Assembly (NCBI RefSeq): GCF_004379255.2
Contig: NC_056043.1
Coordinates: 1,550,001 to 1,614,000 of the forward strand
DNA: 64,000 bases
From: Salvia splendens
Lineage: Eukaryota > Streptophyta > Magnoliopsida > Lamiales > Lamiaceae
Direction of reading: 5' to 3'
Below, in pieces: positions 20,064 through 30,941 of this stretch. Made by a program: the position numbers and the translations under genes. Below the pieces are notes generated by a model. The model saw nothing but the letters and a program-made list of their open reading frames with translations, had not been told where the DNA came from and searched no databases. Position 1 is the first letter of the stretch. Every line of letters begins with the position of its first letter.

Positions 20064-22003
20064 GAGCATCCACAGCGGCGGATGTCCCGGCGTGCCGGAC
20101 GTCCGCCATTAGGCGTAAACCCGGCGGTCGCAGACGTCGCTTGCGGACACCGGAGTTTCGCGGCTTTCCGACGACGTCCGTGCCACGACGGACGTCCTGA
20201 TTTTTAAATTTTAAAAAAAAACTCTATATATACGGCTAGTTGAACTTCATTTCATTCGCACCACTTGTTTTAACGAGTTTCTCTCTCTACTTTCATTTCT
20301 TTTGAAGATAAATGGAGCACCACGATAGTGATTCCTCCGCCACGAGCGAGTCACAAACGCCGAATTTTCCGTTAGAGTCGGGAGAAATGCCGGTGGAAGT
20401 GCACCGATGTCCGGGATGATGGCCGGAATGGCGCTGATGATGCCCCAACCCCAAACGGCGGGGATGATGCCCGGGTACTACAATATGTACCCCCTTGGTG
20501 TGCAGGGATGTGTGGGATGATGCCCTAGATGCCCCAAGTAGCCGGGATGAGTACCGCGATAACGATGATGATGCCCCAAATGCCTGGGATGATGATGCTC
20601 GGGATGATGCAGGGCATGCCTGCCGCTGTGGGGGGGCAGGCAAGGGTTCCCCAATCACCTGGGGACAATTTCTATCGCCCCTACATGGATTTATTGTCCA
20701 GTGATTTCTCCACAGAGTACTCCTCTGGAGACTTAGTTCACCGGCATTGAGACTTTCTCTTTTGAGGAGTTGGGACTATCTCTGGTCAGGGAGTCTCCCA
20801 CAGAGATGCCACCGGCGGCAGGGAGGACGCGGAAGAAAGGGAGAGGGAAGGGCAAGGGCACTACCTGGAGAAAGAGGACCATCTGGAGCATAGGGGAGTG
20901 CGTCGCGCTGGCGAAGGCCTGGATCAGTGTAGTCGAGGATCCCTACGTCGGGGCTAACCAACATATCGACAGAATGTGGTGGCACATTAGCCAAAGCTAC
21001 ATCGAATTCAAACTGCCAGGTGGGAAGCCTCACGATGGAGAGCAATTCCGGAAACAATGGGAACGGCAGAGGAGGCAGCTCAGCCGATTTGCCGGCATCT
21101 ACCAAAACAACCTCCGCACGGCAACCAGCGACATATCCGCCGATGATGTGAAGCTTCTGTCTCACCAGCACTTCCCCGACAGTGAATTGGGTTTCGAGGA
21201 ATTCAAATATTGGGAGGTCTATCTTGTGGTGCAAACTTCCACTAAGTTTAGTGCGGGTGTTGAAGCTGGCTGGCCGAAGCGGACGAAGATCAACTCCTCT
21301 GGCGCGTACAACAGCAGTGCCGGTTCCCACGAACTCCCCGACGCCTAGGCAGAGTTTCCGACCCTCAATCATCTTCACGCCCCATCGCCCGGTTGGGCAA
21401 AAGACCGCGATGCGGACGGCTAGGGAAAGCGTCAGCGGGTCCCACGAGGTCCAATCGGAAGCTCCTTCTCTGGTCACTCCCGAACTCAACCATCTCGCCC
21501 GCATGCAGGTAACGCAGAGCATGCTCGACATCATGGACAAGTGGCATGCAACGACTGATCCCTTATACAAGATGATATTGAAGGATGCCATCGACACTAT
21601 GAGGCGCGATTTGGGGATAACACCTCTGCTCGGGAGTGGCACCGGGACTTGTGACGGGGACGACGAGGAGTGAGACGGGGGCCGCATTTGTCGAAGCTTG
21701 AGATTGTTTTTTTTTAACTTTGTATTTTTTTAAAAATAATTATGTATTTTTAAAAAAATAAAGTGGTTGCATTTTCTCCGTATTCGTGTCGAAATTTTAA
21801 TTCCGTAAATTGTTTAATTTGGTGAATTTGTGAATTTTTATTATTGTGGATGTCCGTCGGGATGTCATTGAGGATGTCCGCCATTGTGCAGTGGGATGTC
21901 CTTATGATGCGGCAGTGCAGTGGGAGGTCCTTATGACGTGGCAGCAGATGTTTTTGGGAAGTCCGCCGGGATGTCCAAGACATCCGTCCCACTGCAGATG
22001 CTC
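20064..22003 (+). mobile_element. PIF/Harbinger element carrying only the Myb-like gene
   Basis: The ends GAGCATCCACAGCGG and GAGCATCTGCAGTGG (reverse complement of the right) are flanked by the TTA duplication at 20061-20063 and 22004-22006. The 1940 bp element contains a broken Myb/SANT-like gene and no DDE transposase. Relatives of its ends occur at 30942-31513 and 31595-31964. Confidence 0.87.
20312..21673 (+). pseudogene. Harbinger accessory Myb/SANT-like protein, frameshifted
   Basis: In complete PIF/Harbinger elements this second protein brings the transposase into the nucleus and onto the element ends. The ATG at 20312 starts a short acidic leader that stops near 20417. A methionine-rich low-complexity stretch in shifting frames follows. 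From about 20750 to 21348 one frame encodes a basic segment and a trihelix/Myb-like domain (WSIGECVALAKAWI, WWHISQSYIEF, QFRKQWERQRRQL). A frameshift near 21330-21345 moves the remainder into the next frame, ending at 21673. That part contains RPVGQKTA and PLYKMILKDAIDTMRRDLG, like the NAM-associated C-terminal domain of this family. It cannot produce one intact protein. Confidence 0.8.
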
Positions 22004-22037
22004 TTAAGTACTAGACAATTTGCGAAATATAATAACT

Positions 22038-22065
22038 TTTAGGGTTTAGGGTTTAGGGTTTAGGG
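22038..22065 (+). repeat. Interstitial telomere-type repeat (TTTAGGG)4
   Basis: Four perfect copies of the plant telomere unit lie between the right end of the Harbinger element and an F-box gene fragment. Confidence 0.9.
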
Positions 22066-22067
22066 TC

Positions 22068-22780
22068 CATGAGCCACTTTTCCGATTCGACATGCCTCCT
22101 CCTCGCAATAAGATTTCCTGTATAATTGGTACGGTTAATGGTTTGCTTTTGGTGCAGGATATATGCAATAATATTCTTTTTACATTCGATCCAATTACTC
22201 GTGATTATATCGAGCTTGATCCTTTGCCTGACCAAGGTAGTTCAGGTAGATGCGTTTATGGATTTGGAGTGAGCAAATTAAGAGGACAATATAAGATTTT
22301 ATATGTTAACCGAAATATATCATATTTTGTGTATACTCATCTAGGAGGAGGAGGGTGGAGAAGTATCTCCGCTCACCACGGTGGAGCCCTTACGAGATTA
22401 ATTATCATTATGATGATAATGCTGCATTTTTTAAAGAAAATCTTCATTGGTTAGTATTTAATTTCTTTAAGGATCCCTTATTATGCTTTGATCTTGAAAT
22501 GGAGCTCTTCACTAGTTTTTCTCTTCCAAGTCATGATTTTGAGGGTATTAAGCTGAAGGTATGTGTTTTGGAGGGTCGGCTATGTGTATGTCATGTTTCA
22601 CAGTGTGAGCGTGTTGTTATTTGGTTGATGAAGGACTATGGAGATGGGAATTCTTGGGTAAAAGAATATACCTTCACTTATGATCTACGCGAAAATCGTG
22701 TTTGTCCGCTCAAAATTTTGGTAAATGGCGACTTGGTGTCCGCTCAAAATCGTGTTTATCTACTCCAAAAGCACGGATAG
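22068..22780 (+). pseudogene. F-box-associated domain fragment
   Basis: Two overlapping frames encode the C-terminal half of a plant F-box protein with an F-box-associated (FBA) interaction domain. The first frame (22092 to about 22360) has GTVNGLLLVQD, DPITRDYIELDPLP and YGFGVSKLRGQYKIL. The second (about 22355-22780) has WLVFNFFKDPLLCFDLE, LEGRLCVCH and WLMKDYGDGNSWVKEYTF. The shift lies in the GGA-repeat run near 22345-22362. The N-terminal F-box that would bind SKP1 is absent: the similarity starts immediately after the telomere-like repeat. The fragment therefore cannot act in an SCF ubiquitin ligase. It is a 5'-truncated pseudogene. Confidence 0.8.
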
Positions 22781-23130
22781 GACTGTGGGACATTCGATTC
22801 TTCGACGACCCTACTATTATCATAATATGTATTCCAGCTTCGTTATTTACACCCCCAGCTTTAATCTTCTTAAGCTTCACCCAAAGCTTACTTTGGCAAC
22901 ATAGTTCATTTACTTTCATTGTTTTTTGTGTTGTTTTTCGTATTAATAGAACATTATTGTTTTTAATCGACAATTACCAGTGTTTTTTCCTTCAATTTAT
23001 CATCATTAAGGTGTGTTTGGCTTGCTTGATAAATCTTTTAGTAGTTAAATTAATTTAATTTAATTTGATTAAAGGAAATAGGGTTTAATTAAGATATGGA
23101 CACAAATAGCTTTTTAATATATATATATAT
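22781..23130. other. Intergenic, AT-rich with a TA tract
   Basis: This holds flanking sequence of the F-box fragment and ends in an (AT)n tract at about 23118-23131. No gene is present. Confidence 0.5.
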
Positions 23131-23475
23131 AGGGGTGCATTATAATGATAACCCCAATTTCCGTAATAACCCTATAATTAAATCTGGACCACACATTTTT
23201 AAAATCACGTGGTCTAGATTCAAACTTAGCTTTCCTTCATAAAAAAGGCGCAGAGGGTAAATATGCCATTTCACTTATTTAATTTTTGAATTTCGCTCAT
23301 GATAAAATTTACGTATCCAAATTTCACTCATTTAAATACGTAAAATCTTATTTCCCATGATATACAGATGTATGAGGTTCAGTTACACGTATGTATGAGG
23401 TTCAGTTATACGTAAAATCTTATTTCCCATGATATACAAATTTCGCTCATTTAAATACGTAAAATCTTATTTAAT

Positions 23476-25295
23476 TATCATTTTATCAGTCAAAAGTATC
23501 ATTTTATCAACTCAGAGTATCATTCTATCCAGCAAAACTATCATTCTATACAATAAACCTAACATATATCATTTTATCAGTCAGTCAAAAGTATCATTTT
23601 ATCAACTCAGGGTATCATTCTTTCCGGCAAAACTATCATTCTATGAAATAAACCTAACATATATCATTTTATCATTTTATCAGTCAGTCAAAGGTATCAT
23701 TTTATCAACTCAGAGTATCATTCTATCCGGCAAAACTATCATTCTATGCAATAAACCTAACATATATCATTTTATCAGTCAATCAAAAGTATCATTTTAT
23801 CAGTGAGTCAAAAGTATCATTTTATCAACTCAGAGTATCATTTTATCCGGCAAAACTATCATTCTATGCAATAAACCTAACGTATATCATTTTATCATTT
23901 TATCAGTCAGTCAAAAGTATCATTTTATCAACTCAGGGTATCATTCTATTCGGCAAAACTATCATTCTATGCAATAAACCTAACATATATTATTTTATCA
24001 GTGAGTCAAAAGTATCATTTTATCAACTCAGAGTATCATTCTATCCTGCCAAACTACCATTCTATGCAATAAACCTAACATATATCATTTTACTCCCTCC
24101 GTCCCGCTTTAGCAGTCCCGGTTGATCAATTTCGGGTGTCCCATTTTAGGAGTCCCGGTTGAACTCGGTGCATAAAAATTGATGTCCACTACATCAATTT
24201 ATTTATTACATCATTTAAAAGTGGGATCCAACTTCCACTACATCATTTATTTATTACACACTTAAAAGCAAAAAAGTAAAAAAGTTGTTTAAAAGTGGGA
24301 CCCAACCTCCACTACATCATTTATTTATTACACACTTAAATACCCCTTAAAACATGTGTCCGACTCAACCGGGACTGCTAAAGCGGGACGGAGGGAGTAT
24401 CATTTTATCAGTCAGTCAAAAGTATCATTTTATCAACTCAGAGTATCATTCTATCCGGCAAAACTATCATTCTATGCAATAAACCTAACATATATCATTT
24501 TATCATTTTATCAGTCAAAAGTATCATTTTATCAACTCAGAGTATCATTATATCCGGCAAAACTATCATTCTATGCAATAAACCTAACATATATCATTTT
24601 ATCATTTTATCAGTCAGTCAAAAGTATCATTTTATCAACTCAGAGTATCATTCTATCCGACAAAACTATCATTCTATGCAATAAACCTAACACATATCAT
24701 TTTATCAGTCAAAAATATCATTTTATCAACTAAGAGTATCATTCTATCCGACAAAACTATCATTCTATGCAATAAACCTAACATATATCATTTTATCATT
24801 TTATCAGTCAGTCAAAAGTATCATTTTATCAACTCAGAGTATCATTCTATCCGACAAAACTATCATTCTATGCAATAAACCTAACACATATCATTTTATC
24901 AGTCAAAAATATCATTTTATCAACTAAGAGTATCATTCTATCCGACAAAACTATCATTCTATGCAATAAACCTAACATATATCATTTTATCATTTTATCA
25001 GTCAGTCAAAAGTATCATTTTATCAACTCAGAGTATCATTCTATCCGGCAAAACTATCATTCTATGCAATAAACCTAACATATATCATTTTATCATTTTA
25101 TCAGTCAGTCAAAAAGTATCATTTTATTAACTCAGAGTATCATTCTATCCGGCAAAACTATCATTCTATGCAATAAACCTAACATATATCATTTTATCAG
25201 TCAGTCAAAAGTATCATTTTATCAACTCAGAGTATCATTCTATCCGGCAAAACTATCATTCTATGCAATAAACCTAACATATATCATTTTATCAT
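23476..25295 (+). repeat. Minisatellite of about 100 bp units
   Basis: I count about 15 units of 88-121 bp, each containing CAAAACTATCATTCTATG or a close variant. Each unit is built of four shorter blocks of about 22 bp sharing the core TATCATTYTAT, so the array is hierarchical. A Stowaway MITE splits it at 24093-24397. One plus-strand frame stays open for 125 codons in two places because the unit lacks stops in that frame. I take this as incidental. Confidence 0.88.
24093..24397. mobile_element. Stowaway MITE nested in the minisatellite
   Basis: The ends CTCCCTCCGTCCCGCTTTAGC and its near-perfect inverse (GCTAAAGCGGGACGGAGGGAG) are flanked by TA. The interior contains three copies of a block with CCACTACATCA. 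Confidence 0.93.
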
Positions 25296-25472
25296 TTTAC
25301 GTGATATTTGGCGAAATTCAGAAATTAAATGAGGGAAATGACATATTTACCCCCGCGCTTTTTTTTATGAAGTAAATCTAAGTTTGAATCTCAACCACAA
25401 GATTAAAAAATATGTGTGGTTCAGATTTGGTTATAGGGTTATTACGTGATTTAGGGGTTATCATATGATCAC

Positions 25473-25502
<30 letters not shown>

Positions 25503-25508
<6 letters not shown>

Positions 25509-26375
25509 ATTATTCACAAATCCACTCTTAAAGACCGAACCATACCAAATTGGGGTTTTTAGATCTAGTTTTTTATGGATGAGAGACACAAATTTATCAA
25601 TTATTTTCGCGTTCATCACGTGCCTATTTTAATTCATCCGAAATATATATATATATATAGTCTCATTATTCACAAATCCACTCTTAAAGACCGAACCATA
25701 CCAAATTGGGGTTTTTAGATCTAGTTTTTTATGGATGAGAGACACAAATTTATCAATTATTTTCGCGTTCATCACGTGCCTATTTTAATTCATCCGAAGG
25801 TAAATAAGTCATACTAACATGTTACGAAGATTTAACTTCATTCCAGTAGGTTTTTACTTCATTCCAGTAGGATTATTACTTCATTCCAGTATGTAAATGC
25901 GGTTTCGCCGTCGCGTGCCGTTCTTTCTCTCTACAATATCTATCACCACCGCCACAACGATGATATGGTGTAATAAACACATGAAATGATGTAATAAATT
26001 ATTGGAATGAAGTGTGTATAGAAGCATTTGAAGTCCTACTGGAATGAAGTAATAACATTTTTGAATGAAGTAATAAACGCACTTGAATAAATTACATTTT
26101 TTAATGTAAATAAAGTAAAAAGTCAGGTCAATGAATTCAAATGAAACATATGTTGAATCATTTCAAAACCTACTGGAAGAAGGTAAAAACATGTTGTAGT
26201 TTCAAGGTATTACGTACGGAATGAAGTAATAAACCTATACAATGAAGCAAAATGAGCTTGTAATGAAGACCGAAAAATTTACACAGCAGCACATCTCATC
26301 AAAAAAACTAGATCTAATGGCCCATATTTGGTCTATAGTTCGGTCTTTAAAATTGGTTCGACATTGATCACAACT
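25503..26375. mobile_element. Palindromic element in TA tracts, with internal duplication
   Basis: The ends AGTCTCATTATTCAC...AAAGACCGAACCATA and AGTTGTGATCAATG...AAAGACCGAACTATA (reverse complement of right) form imperfect inverted repeats next to (TA)n. The first 140 bp occur twice (25503-25642 and 25659-25798) with no difference I can see, separated by another TA tract. The interior repeats a GGAATGAAGTAATAA motif. No coding capacity. Confidence 0.7.
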
Positions 26376-26388
26376 ATATATATATATA

Positions 26389-26650
26389 TGGGAGCGTTAT
26401 TCTCCTATTCATCCCTTAGATCCTTTATTCTTCTTAATATGGGCCGTTAGATTTTATTCACCAACGGTCCAGATGATCTGCATTATTACACTATAATGGT
26501 GCATTATTAGTCGGTGTGCATTATTCAACTGAAAATCTGCATTATTAAATGACACGTGGCACTAATCTAACCGTCGGATGACAAAATCGTGGGGCTGAGA
26601 TTAAAAAGAACAAAGAACAAAAGATACAAAAAGGAAATGAATACATCCCT
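26389..26650. mobile_element. Small palindromic element in TA tract
   Basis: The left end GGGAGCGTTATTCTCC and the inverted right end GGGATGTATTCATTTCC, with CCGTTAGATT / CCGACGGTTAGATT further in, form an imperfect palindrome. It starts directly at the end of an (TA)n tract. No coding capacity. Confidence 0.6.
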
Positions 26651-27523
26651 ATATAGGGTTAGACTAGGGTGCTAACTATTTACAGTATATCATAATACCG
26701 AAACAATTTTTTGTTTTTTCTTCTTTTTAAAAACTAACCATTATCAATATACTCAATTATATTTTTTCTCTTTTCATTATTTCTCTGATTATATTTATTA
26801 CACTAAAGCTCTTTCTAAAATTTAATTGACTATTGATTATCTTCTTTGATACTATTACGTTAGAAAATGGTAAGACTTCCCTTTAAATAATGATGTTCCA
26901 CAAAATTTGCCTACACAATCACATGAATCTCTTGGCTGTATACCTTAATCATTTGAAAACACGTTTCTTGCCAATAAGATTCCATCGGATTTAGTTTGTT
27001 CATTTTTTTCCGCATAATCAAAATAAGAGGAAAATGTCTTTTATATTGTCATAAGAAAATTTGAAGAAAAAAAGGGAAGGGAAACTAAAATAGAATAAAG
27101 AGAAGGAAAAGAAGAAAACCAATAGCTCCTAGACTTCAGCCGGTTGGACTTCAAGGCTTTGTGTCATTGTAATTATTTGTCGAACCTCGAAATGGGAATT
27201 GTGGATTCACCAACATCTGCACTACTAGAGCTACCTCCTTCCCGCCAATTACTCTTGAACTTAGAGGCTTTGTGTCGATGTAATTATTTGTCAAATCCAA
27301 AATCGAAAATTGTTGACGATCCAAAATCGAAAATTGTGGATCCGTCAACGTCTACTATACTAGAACTACTAATCTAGGCTACCTAGCAATATGCATAATG
27401 TATTGGGCAAGAAAACAAGAAGTAAATCGTGTATCTCGTTGGTGCATGCTATTAATGATTCTAAATTAACCACACTATTTATGATACTATATCTATTAGA
27501 AATAAATAAAAAACTAGTCTCAA
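26651..27523. other. Intergenic with a degenerate tandem duplication
   Basis: Two diverged copies of about 110 bp lie at roughly 27145-27250 and 27263-27375 (shared core GCTTTGTGTC and TGTAATTATTTGTC). A 77-codon plus-strand frame runs through both. I recognise no protein family. Confidence 0.45.
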
Positions 27524-28034
27524 ATGGATGGGCTTTTTGATGCCCATGCTCATATTTGGAACTATACCTTCAAATTCATAAACACCATGTCACTAAAATG
27601 CGCAATCGACCTAGGCATACCAGATATCATCCACAACCATGGCAAGCCTATGACAATTTCTCATCTATCTGAGGCCCTCTCCATCAAGCCGGCCAAATCT
27701 AGGGCTCTCTGTCGCCTCATGCGCGCGCTCGTCCGTTCAGAGTTTTTCACCGAAGTCGGCATCTCAGACGACGACGACGGGGCTATTGGCTCACCCCGGC
27801 CTCGCGTCTCCTCCTTAGTCACAACCCCTTCTGCGCGACGCCATTCTGTCGCGTGGTGGCAGATCGCCTGATGCAGGAGCCGAGGCACTATCTGAGCCCC
27901 GTGGCTCAAGATGGCATAATGGGAAAGAACGGGCCGAGAGAGAATGGGCAGCAGTGTTCACCAGTGCCGGATTTAGTAGATACAAGATTACTCATAGCAT
28001 TGGTGTGAGGTCTCTCATAGAGGTTTATCCATGA
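27524..28034 (+). pseudogene. Plant O-methyltransferase, internally deleted
   Basis: The ATG at 27524 starts a sequence typical of class II plant O-methyltransferases of the flavonoid/resveratrol OMT group (LFDAHAHIWNYTFKFINT, KCAIDLGIPDIIHNHGKPMT, RLMRALVRSEFF). These enzymes methylate phenolic hydroxyls with S-adenosylmethionine in the cytosol. Near 27775 the frame shifts; the next residues in the new frame are GYWLTPASRLLL and NPFCATPFCRVVADRLM. At about 27920 the sequence jumps straight to the C-terminus (EREWAAVFTSAGFSRYKITH, SIGVRSLIEVYP, TGA at 28032). The central SAM-binding Rossmann fold and the catalytic histidine, normally about 180 residues, are deleted. It cannot be active. Its end lies about 215 bp from the proteasome gene's stop, tail to tail. 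Confidence 0.87.
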
Positions 28035-28250
28035 CAAGGGAATGTCAAGAAATATTAAAACTATGATTTTTGACATTTCATAATTATAAGCACGAGGTGG
28101 AACAATAATGTCATTGAGACTGAAATAGACTGTTAATTATAAAGCTGAAACACTGCCAATAAAATGATATGAATAAAGGTCAACTACTGGCAATCATCAG
28201 ACATAGTTTATGAAATCTGACCACCTCACAGTTTGCCAAACTCGATCAGA

Positions 28251-30524
28251 TTAGTCGCGCTCACTGATTGCGGTCAGGTGCTCATCGATTTCGTCAGTTG
28301 AGAGAACTTTGAAAATTTGATCCTCTTTCCTCACAACACCAACCTGCAAAAGTTGCATTGCGCAGTGTTAAAAAATCATTTCCAATAATTCAAACGACAA
28401 ACCACACAACTACAAGATTACCTCGATCTCACTGGCCTTGAAATCCTCCTGTAGTACAGATTGTAGAGCGGAAATAGCAGTCTGAAATGGAAAAGTTGAG
28501 AATGCATTTAGTCTCAACCTTGGCATAGTTAGGATAGTTATGAGAGCAAAATAAAACTCTTTGTTAACATTCAAATAAAGCTAACATCAAATCAAATGAT
28601 GTCAATGTCATACATGCAATGTAATTACCATTCCACTGTTATGTAGGTCGGATGTGAAAAACCATTGTTATACCAGCACAACAATTCTATACTTTCAAAC
28701 CAACATTTACGTTAAGTCACTTCTCAAATTTCTGCAAATTTGTTTTTCAATGTATTTTACCAAAAATTACATAGATTGCTATATATGCATTATTTTTTAC
28801 CTGCACAGTTTCCTCATAAGTGAACTCCGGGTCATTTTTCATCTTCTTCTCTAAGAAGTTAATAGCCTCTTGCTCTTTACCTCCAGCACTTGTTGCCTAT
28901 CAGAAAATAAATTACAGTAATTTATCTTAATACAAACTTCTCATTAATGTGCGTCAAAGATATAAAAGGGAAGGAAACACAACAAAACATATGAATTTGA
29001 GACTGAAATATGAGCAATCAGGAAATGACATTAGAATCAGATTGTGAAGATATAAAAGTTGAGAATAGATACAGGGACAGGAACTTCCTAACTACCTTAT
29101 GGCCAAAAAAGTGACCAGCAGGATCACACTTGAATAGCTGAGGACCTTTCTCTTCATCGATACCCAATATCATGGCAACTTTATACAAAAAAGAAGCGAA
29201 TTAGTGAAGAGAAACATATAATATGAAGAACAAACACTAGAGATGCCCATTGATGATGAGACAAGCAACAGACCTACACCAAGTGGTCTCATGTAGGCAT
29301 GCTGGGTGTATACCTGAGACTTGTCCGCAATCCTGAATTGCATCGGCTAACTAATATTACTACTGAGACTTGAAATTAGCAAGTAATCAAACAATCTTGA
29401 AAGCAAAAGGAATATTGTGGTTTTCAAACAGCTACACACTTTACATTCATAAAACGAATTCCAAAAAAAACATGTTTGGTGGCAGAAGTAACTAGACTAT
29501 AATGGAAATAAAGGGCAGACAAGAAACCACAGATACTTTGAGTAACACAAATTGTAAACTACCATACCAGCGTGCCAATACATCAACTGGCATTTCATAA
29601 CCATATCTAAAGCGAAACTCGGCAGCCTCATTCCTCGCTTGTTGCACCAAAGTCCTTGCATCAGCTATACACAATAGGAACAAAATGAAATCAATTATCA
29701 ATAAAGACATGTCGAGGAAAGTAAATATGCATTCTTCCACACATTAAATATCGCTTTCACCACAAGCTGTAAATTTATGCTTAATCAAAGACTTCACTAA
29801 CACACGAAAAACTATTCTCAACCGCCGAATTTCAATTAATCCAATACATTGCATATGTATAAGGTATCACCTAGAGCCTAAAGAAAACAGACGCTCAAAC
29901 CTTTTGAACTGCATCAGAAAATCAAAGCTTCTTCACCAGAAAAATTACTAATAACAGCTCAACTTACACAGAAAATTCTCATTTCTTAGCAAATATAATC
30001 AATACATACACCATCGCAGCCAATGAAACAATTACCTGTAATTCCAGTAGCCAATAAACCAAGGTACTTAGTAATAGGAAACAAAAGCGTGACGCTAGTC
30101 TGATCTAAGAGCTTGTCCTGTTCACAAAAATTTCAATATCAAAAAACTCCACAACAAAAATAATCTAAACACAAAAACAAATCATCACAGACTAAAAATC
30201 CCCACCGGCACTTTCTTCTGAGTAACAACACACACTGAGTCCTTCCCGCGGACGCCAATCGAGGTGACTCCGGCGGCCTTAACGGCCTTGAAGGCATATT
30301 CTGCACAAATTAGGGTAACAGAAGCTCATAAACCCGAAATTATAAGAATCCGCCGAGAAATCGAACCACAGCCACAGCTGAGCTAAAATTAGGGCCCCCG
30401 ATTGGGGGAGATTAGAGAAAACACATTTCATTGAAGTGGAATGCTTACCGACTTGATAAAGCCGGCCTTCCGGAGAGAAGATCGTAATATGCCGATCGTA
30501 TCCGCCTCCACTTCCGCGGCTCAT
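28251..30524 (-). CDS. PAA1: 20S proteasome subunit alpha type-6 (PAA1)
   Basis: This is an alpha-ring subunit of the 20S proteasome core, which gates substrate entry in cytosol and nucleus. Nine exons on the minus strand: 30449-30524, 30206-30300, 30036-30117, 29568-29664, 29274-29332, 29096-29178, 28801-28896, 28422-28481 and 28251-28343. All introns are GT-AG, the phases match, and the product is 246 residues, the normal length. The N-terminus [20 protein letters not shown] has the alpha-subunit signature ([20 protein letters not shown]) that forms the gate. Other landmarks are [36 protein letters not shown], the [12 protein letters not shown] turn and the acidic C-terminus LTAISERD. As in all alpha subunits there is no catalytic threonine. 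The gene appears intact and converges with an OMT pseudogene. Confidence 0.97.
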
Positions 30525-30635
30525 TCTTCAAATTTTTCACGAAATCGGAAGATTTTGTTTAAATTTGTTCGTTTCCTGGAATGAATTACTGGATTGATTA
30601 GATTGAATTTGCAATTTGGAGTGTTTGTGATGCGG

Positions 30636-30641
30636 TTTATA
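30636..30641 (-). promoter_or_regulatory. TATA box of the proteasome subunit gene
   Basis: TATAAA on the minus strand lies about 112 bp before the start codon, at a plausible distance for a leader of about 80 bases. Confidence 0.45.
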
Positions 30642-30938
30642 CTTCATACATGTAGAAAAAAGCTTTGGGCACAAGGCATGAAGAAAGAAATACCAGTACT
30701 AGCTTCTGGCCCGATCGGCAGATCGTAAAGGTCTCGGGTACGAATCCGCCGTGTCACGACTTAAAATTTCTGTGATGCTACTATTGAATAGTTAAGCGTA
30801 AATAACTTAATATATTTAGATTAATTTATGTTTGTATAATGATGAAACATAAATAGTTTGCTAAAAATCATTAGGAGTATTTTTTAGACAATTTTGTTAT
30901 AGGTAGGAAAAAAGGATGAGGGATAGACATAATTTTAC
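30642..30938. other. Intergenic upstream of PAA1
   Basis: About 300 bp without a gene. A stretch at 30700-30770 looks like a decayed tRNA-type SINE fragment (GCCCGATCGGCAG, GGTCTCGGGTACGAATCC), but it is too short to assign. Confidence 0.35.
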
Positions 30939-30941
30939 TAA

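Larger units (their letters stand above)
23131..25475. mobile_element. 2.3 kb palindromic element with internal minisatellite
   Basis: The two ends are long imperfect inverted repeats of about 170 bp. The left GGGGTGCATTATAATGATAA pairs with GTGGTGATCATATGATAA from the right, followed by matching blocks such as TAATAACCCTATAA and GATTCAAACTTAG. Both ends sit in (TA)n tracts. The space between is filled by a minisatellite (23476-25295), itself interrupted by a Stowaway MITE. There is no transposase. This looks like a MITE-class foldback element expanded by tandem duplication. Confidence 0.75.

Noticed and set aside
20776..21687. 303-codon minus-strand frame in the Harbinger element
   Set aside because: Antisense of the Myb-like gene, which has clear domain similarity on the plus strand.
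23429..24733. 125-codon repeat proteins in the minisatellite
   Set aside because: The openness follows from the repeat unit lacking stops in one frame; the frame is not preserved across all units and no start context or family is evident.
23476..25295. CRISPR-like array
   Set aside because: The tandem units are contiguous with no unique spacers, and the context is a plant nuclear genome.
30700..30770. SINE or tRNA-like fragment with a box-B-like GGGTACGAATCC
   Set aside because: Too short, lacks a convincing A box, tail and target duplication.
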